From: Aphrophora alni
Lineage: Eukaryota > Arthropoda > Insecta > Hemiptera > Aphrophoridae
NCBI GenBank assembly: GCA_963513935.1
Contig: OY740768.1
Span: 77,352,877 to 77,416,876, forward strand
DNA: 64,000 nucleotides
Reading direction: 5' to 3'
The translations under genes and the position numbers were made by a program. Position 1 is the stretch's first letter; every line of letters starts with the position of its first letter. The notes beneath the pieces are model-generated. The model was not told the DNA's origin and did not search any database. It saw only the letters and a list, made by a program, of their open reading frames with translations. Shown here one piece after another: positions 34,697 to 45,599 of this stretch.

Positions 34697-34875
34697 TACA
34701 GTATAACAAACACACAGAACACAATTCTCATAAAAAAATACGCCTAAGTATCACTTGTGGTTGGGTTGGTGTAGTTGGTGTATCACTGAAGAGGACGACC
34801 TTGTCGTTGAAACGCGTCTGATACTTAGGTATATGTTTTTATGAGAATTGTGTTCTGTGTGTTTGTTATACTGTA
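34697..34875. mobile_element. 179-bp fold-back element with perfect 40-bp arms
   Basis: The left arm 34697-34736 and right arm 34836-34875 are exact reverse complements, beginning TACAGTATAACAAACACACA. If the outer TA is the target duplication, the TIR starts CAGTATAAC, as in Tc1/mariner-type MITEs. A second nested pair, CCTAAGTATCA (34743-34753) and TGATACTTAGG (34819-34829), continues the fold. The 80-nt loop carries a hammerhead-like motif. Perfect arms imply a young element or conversion between arms. Confidence 0.93.
34780..34824 (+). ncRNA. Hammerhead-ribozyme-like motif (type I, diminished stem III)
   Basis: In order: GTATCA (stem I strand), CTGAAGA (34786-34792, fits C3-U4-G5-A6-N7-G8-A9), one extra G, a stem-loop GACGAC-CTT-GTCGTT (six pairs, one of them G-U), GAAA (34809-34812), the palindrome ACGCGT overlapping it (stem III), C (34818, position 17), then TGATAC, which pairs fully with GTATCA. 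Small hammerhead variants with a shrunken, self-complementary stem III that cleave as dimers are known and often accompany Penelope-like elements. The extra G between A9 and stem II is a departure from the consensus, so activity is uncertain. Confidence 0.5.
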
Positions 34876-35056
34876 AGAAATTTATACTCATCTTGTTTTT
34901 GTAAATCGTGTATTTTTCTAGATAAAGCTGCCTGAAAAAATACAAAAAAGGTGGAAGGAAAAATACCTGGCGAATTCCTAGAATAAGTAGCCTTAACCAT
35001 TCAACCGGGACTCTGAATGTGTAGACCTCTATACCTTAGCTATTCGTGGGAACCAC

Positions 35057-35990
35057 ATGAGCAAAAATCTAAATACATTAAAGTGGGATGATACTGGAAA
35101 AGAGAAAGCTGACGAAACGGAGCACAGCCTCCGTCACAGTCAGCAAACGAAAACCTCCCTGTTGCAGTTTCCCTCAAGAATAAGAAGAAAGGGAGCAGAA
35201 CAAGCATCAGCAAGCACTTCCAGTAAAGTACAAGAAGAAGGGGGTCTCAGTGGGACAGCAGCCAGATGGTACCAGTGCTTCTTATCTCAGATATATCATT
35301 TGAGGAAGCTAGGAAGAAAGCTGTAGACTGTACAGGGTCGAGAAAGCTCGAGAACAGGGTCAGATAAAAGGCCCTGATGTGAAGAAAAGGAAATCTTTAC
35401 ACCCTCCCCCTGAAACTGACTACTACACCCTGGATGTGATAAGTTTAGTACTAGCTATGCAGAAGAAACTAGGGAACTGGTAAAAGTAGTGATAGTTCCT
35501 TAAGAATCAGGGAAAGACTTTGAGCCCTTGGTTCTAGAAGATGCCATAATAGAAGAAATGATGTTGGGTGCGAGGACCAAGTTGAAATTTTCTGAAATCC
35601 ACTGAAGCTCTGGCATGTTGGTTGTCAACTACATGGATATGCGTACAGCAGACTGGCTGAAGGAGAAGCCTCTCAGCCCAGTGCATGGAAGGGGTAAAGA
35701 TACCTTGTGTAGGAGACGACATCCCAAAACAGTAAGTGGTGACCATCCTCTTCTCAAGAAGTAAAGAACTGAATAACAAGAAATTGTTGACCCTGGTGAA
35801 TTCACAGAATGATGAGCTACACACCTGTCTGTGGAGAGTACTAGGTAGCAAGGAAGAAGGTACGGGAAAGGTAAACCCATGACCTTGTATTGATGAGAGA
35901 TCAGTGAGCAGCATTAATAAAGACAGGTACACCATTTTTACAGATTTGGGAAAATCATCATCCATGGTCTTTTAAAGAAAGGAGAGGAGA
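35057..35990 (+). pseudogene. LINE ORF1 (DUF4780-like gag) remnant
   Basis: The region opens with an 89-codon Ser/Lys/Gln-rich frame (to 35326) whose tail, in a neighbouring frame, continues as ISFEEARKKAVDCTG. Further on, with stops and frameshifts, GMLVVNYMDMRTADWLKEK (near 35630) resembles the 'VV-C-D--TA-WL---V' core of the DUF4780 gag-like domain found in ORF1 of LOA-type LINEs. Minus-strand frames of 143 and 83 codons lying over it are shadows. It precedes the endonuclease at 36228, the normal ORF1-ORF2 order. Confidence 0.6.
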
Positions 35991-36227
35991 AGATATAGGA
36001 GGAACAAATAAATTCAAGAAAATATCACAGATTGATGGAAGTAGAATATCCTGAGAGAAGGATGATGGAGGATGAAGGAGGTCTGAGTATATTCAGACAC
36101 AACCTTGATATCACTAAGGATGAGGACGGAGATTAGTTGCTGTGTGGGGAGAAGCTTGACACCCCTGTTTAGGAACAATGAAAGATATAAATGAGCCAAA
36201 ACGCAACAGGGTACTTTAGGTGAACAC

Positions 36228-36819
36228 CCATCACGTCAGAGGGGCAGTTGCTGAACTGAATCTGGGAATTGTGCTGATGTAAGAACCCTGGATTTACAGC
36301 AGACAAGTAATGGGACTGTCGAACAAGGAAGTTAAGTTAACATGGGATAATAGGTGTGGTAATCCTAGAGCTTGCTTAATGATAAGAATTAACATAATTT
36401 TAAGTGTACTTCAGAATTTATAATGTCCAGGACCTGGTGCCAATCCACCCGAGAGATAATAATAGCATTTGGGTACATACCCGGAGATGGAGATATCTCT
36501 GCAATGGAATAAGAGGACTAGTCGAGTACTGTAGTCGGAACAACATACCCACTATTACTTGGCTGTGATACAAACGTCCACAACTGGTACCATTTGGAGC
36601 AGCAATAGCACCAACACAAGAGGTGAGCAATTGTTTGATTTTATCTTACAATCTAATCTTAATAATATTAATATTATCAATATAGGAAATTCACCAACTT
36701 TTATTAATAGGGTTAGACAAGAGGTACTGTACTTAAGTATCGGCAGCCCAGTTCTTAATGACAGGATCAGAAATGAGAGTCTCTCTAATGAACCCTTTTT
36801 TCCAATCATTAGGGAATAA
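36228..36819 (+). pseudogene. LINE ORF2 apurinic-type endonuclease remnant
   Basis: One frame reads RGAVAELNLGIVLM then EPWIYSRQVMGLSNKEVKLTWDN and NPRACLMI; other frames continue with GLVEYCSRNNIPTITW and then QTSTTGTIWSSNSTNTRGEQ, NIGNSPTFINRVRQEVLYLS and DRIRNESLSNEPFF. These are the motifs of the EEP endonuclease of LOA/Jockey-type LINEs: the QEPW site is here EPW after a stop, and the 'DANAHH--WGSS--N-RG' site has lost its Asp and His residues. The reverse transcriptase that should follow is absent, so this copy is cut off at its 3' side, which is unusual because LINEs are normally truncated at the 5' end. Confidence 0.85.
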
Positions 36820-37740
36820 GCACATAACGGGAATAAAGCACAAGTTTTAAAACATCAAATGTCATTCAAAAAAATTATGTATAACTGATTGTTTTACCTC
36901 TTACCTTCTAAAGATTCCAAATGGTAAGCTAAAGTATAAAATGTTGGACTAATACCAATAATATGATCATTATTATTTATATGTGATTTCAATACTAAAA
37001 AATAATTAGAAAATAATATATAAAATACAAAGATAAAAATTAATTGCTAGCGTTATATAGTTGGTACAAGCATAAATAACAGAATAGAAATCTTGAATTG
37101 AAAACATTTACATATCTGCTAAACATGGTAGAACACATGCCACATTTTAATTTATACAGGTTTCATGCTTCATGCAAAAAGAGCAGTTAATAAAGTAGGA
37201 AGGAATCTCATATTTTCCTTTGGGATTTATAATTAGTATAAGAATAGAAAGTATAATAGTACTAATAATACATTATTTGTAGTGGAGTAAAATAAAACAC
37301 AATATTTTTATTAATCATGAGGGCAATTTTATTGCTTAATTCGGTTCTTAGGGAAAGTTTCAGAAATAAATTTGTCCATATTTGAAAGTGAGCATAATTT
37401 GGCATTGACAATATACATTGGAAAATGTTAGATTCCTTTTTTTTTTTTAATATCTACATTGACATAGCACTTTAATTAATTATGAACAAATATGTCCAAT
37501 AAAAAATATAATGAATGGTTTCAAGTTGATTGGTCTATTCAGTTAGTTGTTACAATCTCAAAGGTTATATATACTAAACAATTAGTCTATAAGTATGGAA
37601 ATTAATGATAGATTTTGGGTAAAAAATATTTTAAATGTAACAAAAAAATAAATTTTAAAAAACATTACAAGGCCTTGTAGAAATAAGTCAAAAGGTTGTT
37701 TACACTTGATTTTCTTTTTATTAATTGTAGTCTTTTATAA
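36820..37740. other. AT-rich stretch, nothing recognised
   Basis: No coding or repeat motif other than short A/T runs. Confidence 0.4.
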
Positions 37741-38250
37741 TTAACCCGCTTACTGACAAATGTTAACTTCATAACTGGCAGGGGATTTTGTGCAGTTTTT
37801 TAATGTATTTTAAAATTCATAAAAAAATAGTAATATTATGTAAAACACAACTTGTTATACATAATTTTTCTCAGAAAAGTGCATAAAATGTATCTATGTG
37901 ATGCAAAGGATGTAAAGGTTTTGGAGTTCGAATTTTTGGAATAAAAAAATATGCAAAAAATGAAGTGAAAAGACCACAGAAAAGTCTATTTATTTATACC
38001 ATAAATTAAAAGTCCCCCCCCCCCAAATATACAAAAGGTTTGTAATGTAAGTAGTGAATAAATTAATCAATTTATAAAATCTAATTGTTGAAAAATCAAT
38101 TTTTATGATGGAGAAAAAAACTTTGTGAAAAGTTGGGATTATTTTTTAAAATTCACCCAAAATATTAATATTATGTAAAATACAACTTGTTATATACCAT
38201 TATTTAGAGAAATGTACGTAAAATTTAACTGTGAATTTATAAATTTTCTA
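37741..38250 (-). mobile_element. Diverged relative of the TTAA element, inverted
   Basis: Starting at TTAA (37741-37744) and CCCGCTTACTGACAAATGTT, the sequence resembles the reverse complement of the right-hand ends of the copies at 28455-30153 and 43848-45595: shared features are the TTAACCC start, a CTCAGAAA...GCATA phrase, the AAAATGTATCTATGTGATG block and a TTTTGGAGT phrase. The far end was not identified. Divergence is much higher than between the other two copies. Confidence 0.5.
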
Positions 38251-41200
38251 CAATGATACATTTTCGAGTAAAGTAATCAAGAATAAGAAAAGTTGACTCC
38301 ACATTACAAAAATTTTAACCTAAAATCACAACCAACAAACCTGCATAAATATTTCTTTAGACTATTCAAACACTTACAATAGTTGTGAAGATAAATCTGT
38401 ATCAACACATAATAACAAAACAATAAATAATTCAGAATAATTTACATAGCAAAAACTCTCAATACAATGATTTGCTGCATACTAAAGAGTACTAGACACC
38501 GCTTGGCGTCAGATTTATTGGTTAAAACTCAAATTGCAGTAGCAAGGTTACAAGACACGTTTGTTGTGTTGCTTTCCTTGTTCCGTCTAGTCCTAAATAT
38601 TAGTCACATCTAATACTGGACTAGATCTAATGCTGGAATAAAACATTCGACAGATCTGAAACTCTTCTTTCCAAATGATATAATGATCGTTAAAAATATA
38701 GAAATATTACTAATCAATATTTAACATTTCGTAAATGAAAACTGGGGTTATCCTGGTTAAAACTTCGTAGAATGTATATATCTCAAAAACTATTACAGCT
38801 ATGATAATTTGGAATACGTAGTTTGAAAGAGGAAGACAAATTTATTAATGAGGATTTATTAAAGACAAATAATTACTTATGAAAGAGGAGACTACAGTAT
38901 TTATAATAATAATTATTTTTTACTTGTGAACCTTTTTACTTGTTTACTTTTTGACAGAACTTGTGAAAATTAGACAAGAAATTACAGTTGTTGCAGTGGA
39001 GGTTGCTAAATTGAGGGAGGCACATTGTATAAATTTTCTTCTTTTTTTACATCAAGTACTTTTAAAATGTTGTTTTTAGGTTATTTCATTGAGGCTATGT
39101 AACAATTCGCTGAATAGCTAAATTATAACCCATCTCATTTTCTTTATAATTTAATAATGAACAATATTTTTAATAACTCTCAATTTTCCACAGAAACATT
39201 AGAGAAAATGAGATTTGTTTAATTAAAAAAAGATACCACTTTGCAAGTTACTACCATTTTTTGTACAAATTATGCAAATCTTCAAATGTTTTGTATAACT
39301 TTAAAATATCCCTAAGTACAAATTTAAACAATAATATTGCCCCCTTTAGTCCAAAAAGTTTTATATCTTATTTTACTCTACTACTGTAAACAATGAAATT
39401 ATTACACACAATTTTCCGCTTTTTTGAATCTATTAACATTTTTGTATAGGGTTAGTATCCTCTTATACTAATTAAGCTTCATCCATTCATTCACAATGAT
39501 GGAAACTATACCATTCAAATTTTAAGTAGAAGTAAATATTATGTGTTTCATAATTTCTCTATTAACCCATTAAGGATTATGGATCCTAGTTACTAAATTG
39601 TGTGGTCCAAAAGCAAAGGGACTTGGTGAACACATATTATATTATTCTGTTTTCACCACTGATGTGTTTCCAATAATACTCACTAGATGGTGTTGGCACA
39701 CACTCTTAATATCTTTTGCCCTTTGAACAGGAAGAATATATTTTATTAGTTATATTAACACAAACCGATGTTTCCTTGCGTTGTGTAATTTATTAGTAAA
39801 CTAACTCCATGGTATATATTTTTCCTATGGAAACGCTTTATTTTGCAAAAACTTGGACAATATTTATATAACTTTTTGCTTATTTAGGTTTCACTTATTC
39901 TATATGCAATTCAACTCTATATGTAATAATTTTTGAAACTTTAGCGTTATTGCTTTATTTATCCTTGAATATGGAGTTTCAACAAGAAATATCTGCTGTT
40001 ACATTAAAATTTAAAAAATTAACTTTTTGGGGCACACACATTAGATTACCGTACCAGAAATTCACCAGATAAAAGGTTAAAGGCAAAATTTGGTATGTAA
40101 GTTTCATCTATACATTAAACTACCACACAAGTAACATTCATTTTTCCGAAAACATGAAATTTGTTTACATGCATTCCCATATCGAGACATTTTAGACACA
40201 GGGTTAAAATTTTTTGCACAAATACCAAACTGATTAATGGACATGAGTGAAGCTAAAGGAGAGGTTATTTTTAAATGTCAACAACCAAACAACCGTCTAT
40301 AGATCTACAATAAACTAAAGAATAAGCCAATATCTGTACCAGAGCCTCTATCTCCCCTACACAACCACCTTCTCTTTATTTCTTGCAATACAAGCAGTCC
40401 GAAGGACATAAAAAACACACTTGCATCTACAGTATTTGGTTGGTAAAACAACTGAAGCTATGATCATTTTTTTACCGAACACAACTTATAAAGTTATTGT
40501 TTACAATTTCTGAGAATAAAATTATTATAGTAACACTTTGCATGCTGTCGACAAGGATTCTTCCCAAATCCAAGATGATCCAAAATGCCATAAATGTGGA
40601 TTTCTGCAAAAACTCATTTTAAGATTTTGTATAGTATAGGTGGATCATTTAGTTCTTGTTACTTGCTCAAGTCCCATTTTTATTTCCTCGCACAATTCAC
40701 TCATATTATATATTATCATTAGGTTTTATTCAATGATTCATTATTGTGCTTTAAATTGAAAACATAATGTATTTAGATATATAAAGTTAAAATAAAATGA
40801 CTTAGAGAAATTAAATTAGGATTGATTAAACTCTGTAGCACATGTATTACGCTAGTATTATTTCAAAAATTTAATCAATAAAAAAATATAAACTAGTATG
40901 TGGGTAAACTGCCTATCTCCTATTTATTTCACGAATTAGTATATTGAAATAAATTATTCATATTTCGATATATCGGCCCTTTAATTTTACATTGAAATAA
41001 AATGACAAAATGTAATGATATCATACCTCTCTACACCTAAAATCAATCAATTAATCACTCTCTTATAACCCTTAATAATTAACTCATCAATAATATTCTT
41101 TAACAAGCCTTCATTTATACACATGATTGCATCAGCATACCCATAATTCAGTTGTCAGTCAATTCAACTTTTCTTTACACAAATTTATAACGACCCAGTT

Positions 41201-41348
41201 GGAATGAAATGTTTCGGCTGTTAACCCATTTTTTAATGTCTGCTCATATTAGTTTGATAGGGTTGATATCAGGATGGTACGATGACAGTCTCAGTGCTGA
41301 ATGTACATTTTCTGCTAATAATCTGTCTTTTGCATACAGTACACTTTG
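38251..41348. other. AT-rich stretch, nothing recognised
   Basis: A lone TTAACCCATTAAGGATTATG near 39563 looks like another TTAA-type terminus, but no partner was found. No coding motif was seen on either strand. Confidence 0.4.
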
Positions 41349-41352
41349 TGTC

Positions 41353-42679
41353 TGTAATAATTCAAAAATGAGGTGAAGTTACTCTTAATGTTAATAATTT
41401 GTTAATTTGCTCGACTATAGGGCGCCAGGTTTGCTTTAGCATACCAATTTAGAAAAAGAAAAGAAATGAATTTAAATATTTAAAAGAAAGAAAAAATCTC
41501 TTTGGGGTCGCAAGTTCTTTTTACAGTGTACTTACAGTGGATTTTGGTTATAAATGAGAACACTTTAGCTGAAATGTTACAAAGAAAACATTTATTAAAC
41601 ATTCAAAGAAACATCCTACAAATTATTATTAACAACAAAAAAAATCATATTATAAATACTAGTTATCCTCTTTAGTTTCAATAACAAATTATGAATTTAT
41701 ATTTCCTTTATTTCTTTCTTTCAAATTAATTAATTTTATCTTTAAAAATGCTTTTACCAATAAAATTGTTGCAACAGGAATTTAATCTATGAAATTTTTT
41801 TTAGTAACTTTGTAGCTCTAAAAGAAAAATGAAAAGATTCTATTTTCATTAATTAAAAGTTTCATTTTACTAGTATCTCTTCTAGTAATGATCTACTAAA
41901 TTTTCTTTAAATAGATAAACATTTACAAAAAATTAATTTAAACATAATACAGGTTATTAATCAAACAGATAATATACAGCGTCTATACCACAACGCCGAT
42001 TTAAATAAAAAACATTGTCTGAGTCCGAATGGAAAACTGATATCATACAAGTTGAAGTTCTACGGCTTGTATAGGATTCTCCCTCGTTCAGAAGTTGTTT
42101 TCTCCAGTTGTTGAGAATATTCATAACTCGCGTACATAAATTATTGTCTTTTATGTTCCCACGTTATTGTCATTGAAACACGCTCTTTATAGATTTTTTA
42201 AAACACTTTCGATCTCTATATGAGACAAAAAATCAAATGTACATTGTTCTAATAGAACCTAGAAACTCTTTCTACGATCTTATCTCTCCAAACACTAGAC
42301 TTCGACTTTGAAAAACACAACTTGTCCATTTTGAGCGGTTAACTCTAACTCCACAAAACACATCCAGTCCCTTCAAGCTCTGGACTTAGACTGACTTTAC
42401 CATGAGGCAAATTCCTACTTCCGAAAGCGTTCTTTCCGGTTACTGTTCCCACGTTTTACCGCACTGCCGTAAAAATACAAATAATTTACATAACAAAACA
42501 AACAAACTAAATTACATTAAAATTAAACATGATTATTTATACTGTTGTCTTGAAAATCCATTTTTCTTTTATTAATGAAGTTACTACATTTAAATTATTA
42601 TTTGAATTTATTATCTCTTTGGCTTAACCGCGTCTTTTAAATGAGTCTATTTTAAAATCTGACTTTTCACATTGTCACA
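41353..42679 (-). repeat. 3' LTR (left), 1,327 bp
   Basis: Apart from its first 60 bp, every line compared is identical to the other LTR at a constant offset of 8,220. It has an extra 11 bp (a second TTAATAATTTG) and three substitutions, all within 41353-41410. Confidence 0.95.
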
Positions 42680-42691
42680 AAACCCCACAAG
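42680..42691 (-). promoter_or_regulatory. Candidate polypurine tract
   Basis: Minus strand CTTGTGGGGTTT directly abuts the TGTGAC start of the 3' LTR, where plus-strand DNA synthesis is normally primed. Confidence 0.55.
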
Positions 42692-43847
42692 GTTTGTATT
42701 TCAATACAGGTATTGGAATACAAAGCTTTTATATATATATATTTCAAATCGAAAAAAATATTAATGGATGTTCAAGACATTTCATTTCAGAAGCTAAGGA
42801 CCTCATGAAAGAAAATAAGTATCCCTAGTATACTCAATTTTAAGAAAGATTCTCTTTTCTTATAAAAACTAAAAAATCTATTTATTAATAATCCTATTTT
42901 ACTATCTCTATTTGTTTGAGTCATCATAACTCATTTATAAAAAGAAAAAATATATACGAATCAATTAGTGCCAAGCCTTATCTCTATTTATACAATAAAA
43001 CCCATCATCAGTTTCCTTTCCAACCTTGTTGGCTGAAACTTTCCATCAACATTTTTTGTTGACAGGATCCCGTCACTCAAAGCTTATCTCCCAGACAGCC
43101 GTCTATATACTTTTTCTCGTCTCATCCTCTTTGCCAAGACGACATTTCTACATCCTTTGAAAATCTACCTTTGACTCTAGATATTCATCTGAATCATTTT
43201 TTAATTAAACACAATTACAATTTAAAACCTCTCATTTTTAATTAACATTATTACAAATTTATTTACTTATTATTCGAAATTACTTCAATTCACCTTAAAA
43301 ACTTTTCAATTCATCTTATATTATTATTCATTTTAGTTTAAATCCAATAACTATTTATTCTTACTTAAAATCTCAATTCTCCTTTGTCTTGCTGGGATAA
43401 CATGTTAACTACTGATTTTATAATTACAAAAAACTCTTTTCTTCAACTAAAATTCAAAAATATAACATCATTATTATCAAAAAAAATATAATTACTTACA
43501 AAACTCATCTATTTATTTAAAAATTACCTCTTTACAATTGTATTGTCTCTCAGTATCCTATCTTAAAATTATTTCCATCTTGTCTTTCATATTTTAATAA
43601 TTCAAGTTGCATTAATCCCCAAACAAATTCTTCATAATAAAAAACTCCTTATTATTTACCTATATTCTTTCATAAATAATCTCCTTATTTCAACGTAGCT
43701 TCCTTTAAAAATCATAATAATCGCCGTATTTCGTAGAATTCCTTAAATCTCCTCTTGTTTCATTAAAATCGTCGCATATTTCCTTTATTTCATTAAAATC
43801 GTCGTATATTTCCTTTATTTCATCGCAGTACTCAAAAAACCTCTTAA

Positions 43848-45595
43848 CTCTCGTAGTGGCATACGACTCAAAATGAGTCGATGACGGCTACTGAAGCAAA
43901 CAGACCACTGTAAAAATCTCTGATAATGCAACTCATAACTAGGGTTACTTAAAACCATCCTATCGAAATAAATGTTATACGCTTGTAAAGCTGACGTTTC
44001 GTAGATGCATATACATGTAATCAAAAGTTCATAAAACGCTATAAAAATATTTAATTAATTGGTAAAGTTTGGCGTGTTTGAGTGATACAAATGGCGGCTA
44101 TGGAAACTCGGACTGAGAAAGCAAAATGGTCGTCTTTTACAACGTTCTTTTCAATATGTCTAAATTGACTAAAGGAAGTATAAATTGTACTGTTCTTAGT
44201 ACAAATCTTTATCTATCCAACAGAGTTCGCCACATGTCAGAAAGACAAATAATTTTCATTCTAGATTTTGTTCAACACAAACAAACAGTTTTAGAGGGAA
44301 AAAAAGGTTGTTTTCTTCAAGTCCACTTTACCCTAGTAAATGAATTCTTAGAAACATGAATTATACACCATTGAAAAGCTCATATTTCAAGCTTTTAGAG
44401 TTATGAAATTTGATTATCTTGCTACATTTAGACAAAATACAATAATTCTTGGAAGATTACTATTTTCCCCGGCAGATACCTGCACTCGACAGCTAAGAGC
44501 TGTAACCTACATCCTCTCTTGTTTAGTCTATAAATAACTTTAGATTTGCCCTATCTGACAGGTTCTTATCTCTTTGTATAGACAAAATACAGACCTTTCC
44601 AATGATATAAACCATCAAGTTTTAGTCGGTCATATGGAACAAAGACAACGAGGTTTGGGAGTGACGGTTGCAAATGAAAGCAAAATGGCGTGCGTGTTGT
44701 CGCTTTCTTCATATTTCTTGTGATAAATCGAGTGTATTCATTTATTATAAAAGTGTATTATATTAGTTTATATGTGTATTATTCTTTGTAGATACTATTG
44801 TGTCTTATTTAATATAGTGAAATCTAGTGATAGTTGATTTAGGCCTACAAAGCATTACATACAAGTTTTGGATGCTTATACATGGTTTTATTTCTTTGGA
44901 CGGGTAAGTGCAATTATAATTTTGAACATTTTAGAATTTGATTTTTTTTTTACCAATTTTTATTCATATTTATACTAGAAAACTTTTGTAATACTCGTAA
45001 AAAATGTAAAAATAGATTTTCTACGCTCGATTGGACTTTGAAGTGAAATTTGGCGTTGGATTTTCGTGTTTTTTTTTGTTCTATGCAATACTGGCTCCAA
45101 AATTATTATTCAACCTTTTTTTAAATTACACTACTAAATTCTATGAACATTTCTGAACATAATTATATTTAGAAGTTGGTTTTCCATAAATATTACAAAT
45201 TTTGGTGATTTATTGAAAATAAGCTGGACCATTCCTCTTTTTTTGTAAAACAATTTTTTAAATATTCAAAATGTAACAAATTTTGATATATTTTTTCCGA
45301 AATGTATTCACAAATATATCACTAAAATTTTGTACATCTTAGAAAAAGGTTGTAAGCTTTTGATTTTGGGTGATACAGGTATTTCTGAAAAATGGTAACA
45401 TAATTTTTTGAAATGTAACACACTTACTCCAAAACCGTTTCAAATTTTTTTTTTTTATTACATAGATAAATTATATGCATCTTTCTGAGAAAAATGATGT
45501 CTTATAAGTTAGGTTGTGTTATATATTAATATATTTTATTAATTTTTAAACAAACGAAGAATTTAAAAACAAATTAACATGTGCCAGATCCAGAG
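43848..45595. mobile_element. TTAA-flanked non-autonomous element, copy 2, nested in the LTR element
   Basis: TTAA lies at 43844-43847 and 45596-45599. The 1,748-bp body matches copy 1 (28455-30153) end to end. Terminal match is better here: CTCTCGTAGTGGC against CTCTGGATCTGGC. The subterminal hairpin reads GACTCAAAATGAGTC: relative to copy 1 both stem strands changed (GGCTC/GAGCC to GACTC/GAGTC), keeping the pairing. Small plus and minus ORFs inside are shadows. Its position inside the recent retrotransposon shows that it was mobile after, or in the source copy before, that insertion. Confidence 0.88.
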
Positions 45596-45599
45596 TTAA

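Noticed and set aside
35534..35965. 143-codon minus-strand frame
   Set aside because: It lies antisense to the LINE ORF1 remnant, whose plus-strand reading has recognisable motifs.
36418..36809. 70- and 84-codon minus-strand frames
   Set aside because: They are antisense to the LINE endonuclease remnant.
39563..39583. Isolated TTAACCCATTAAGGATTATG as a transposon end
   Set aside because: No inverted partner was found within several kb; kept only as a note.
43815..44359. 69- and 77-codon frames in TTAA copy 2
   Set aside because: They are not conserved in copy 1, which has stops and indels there.
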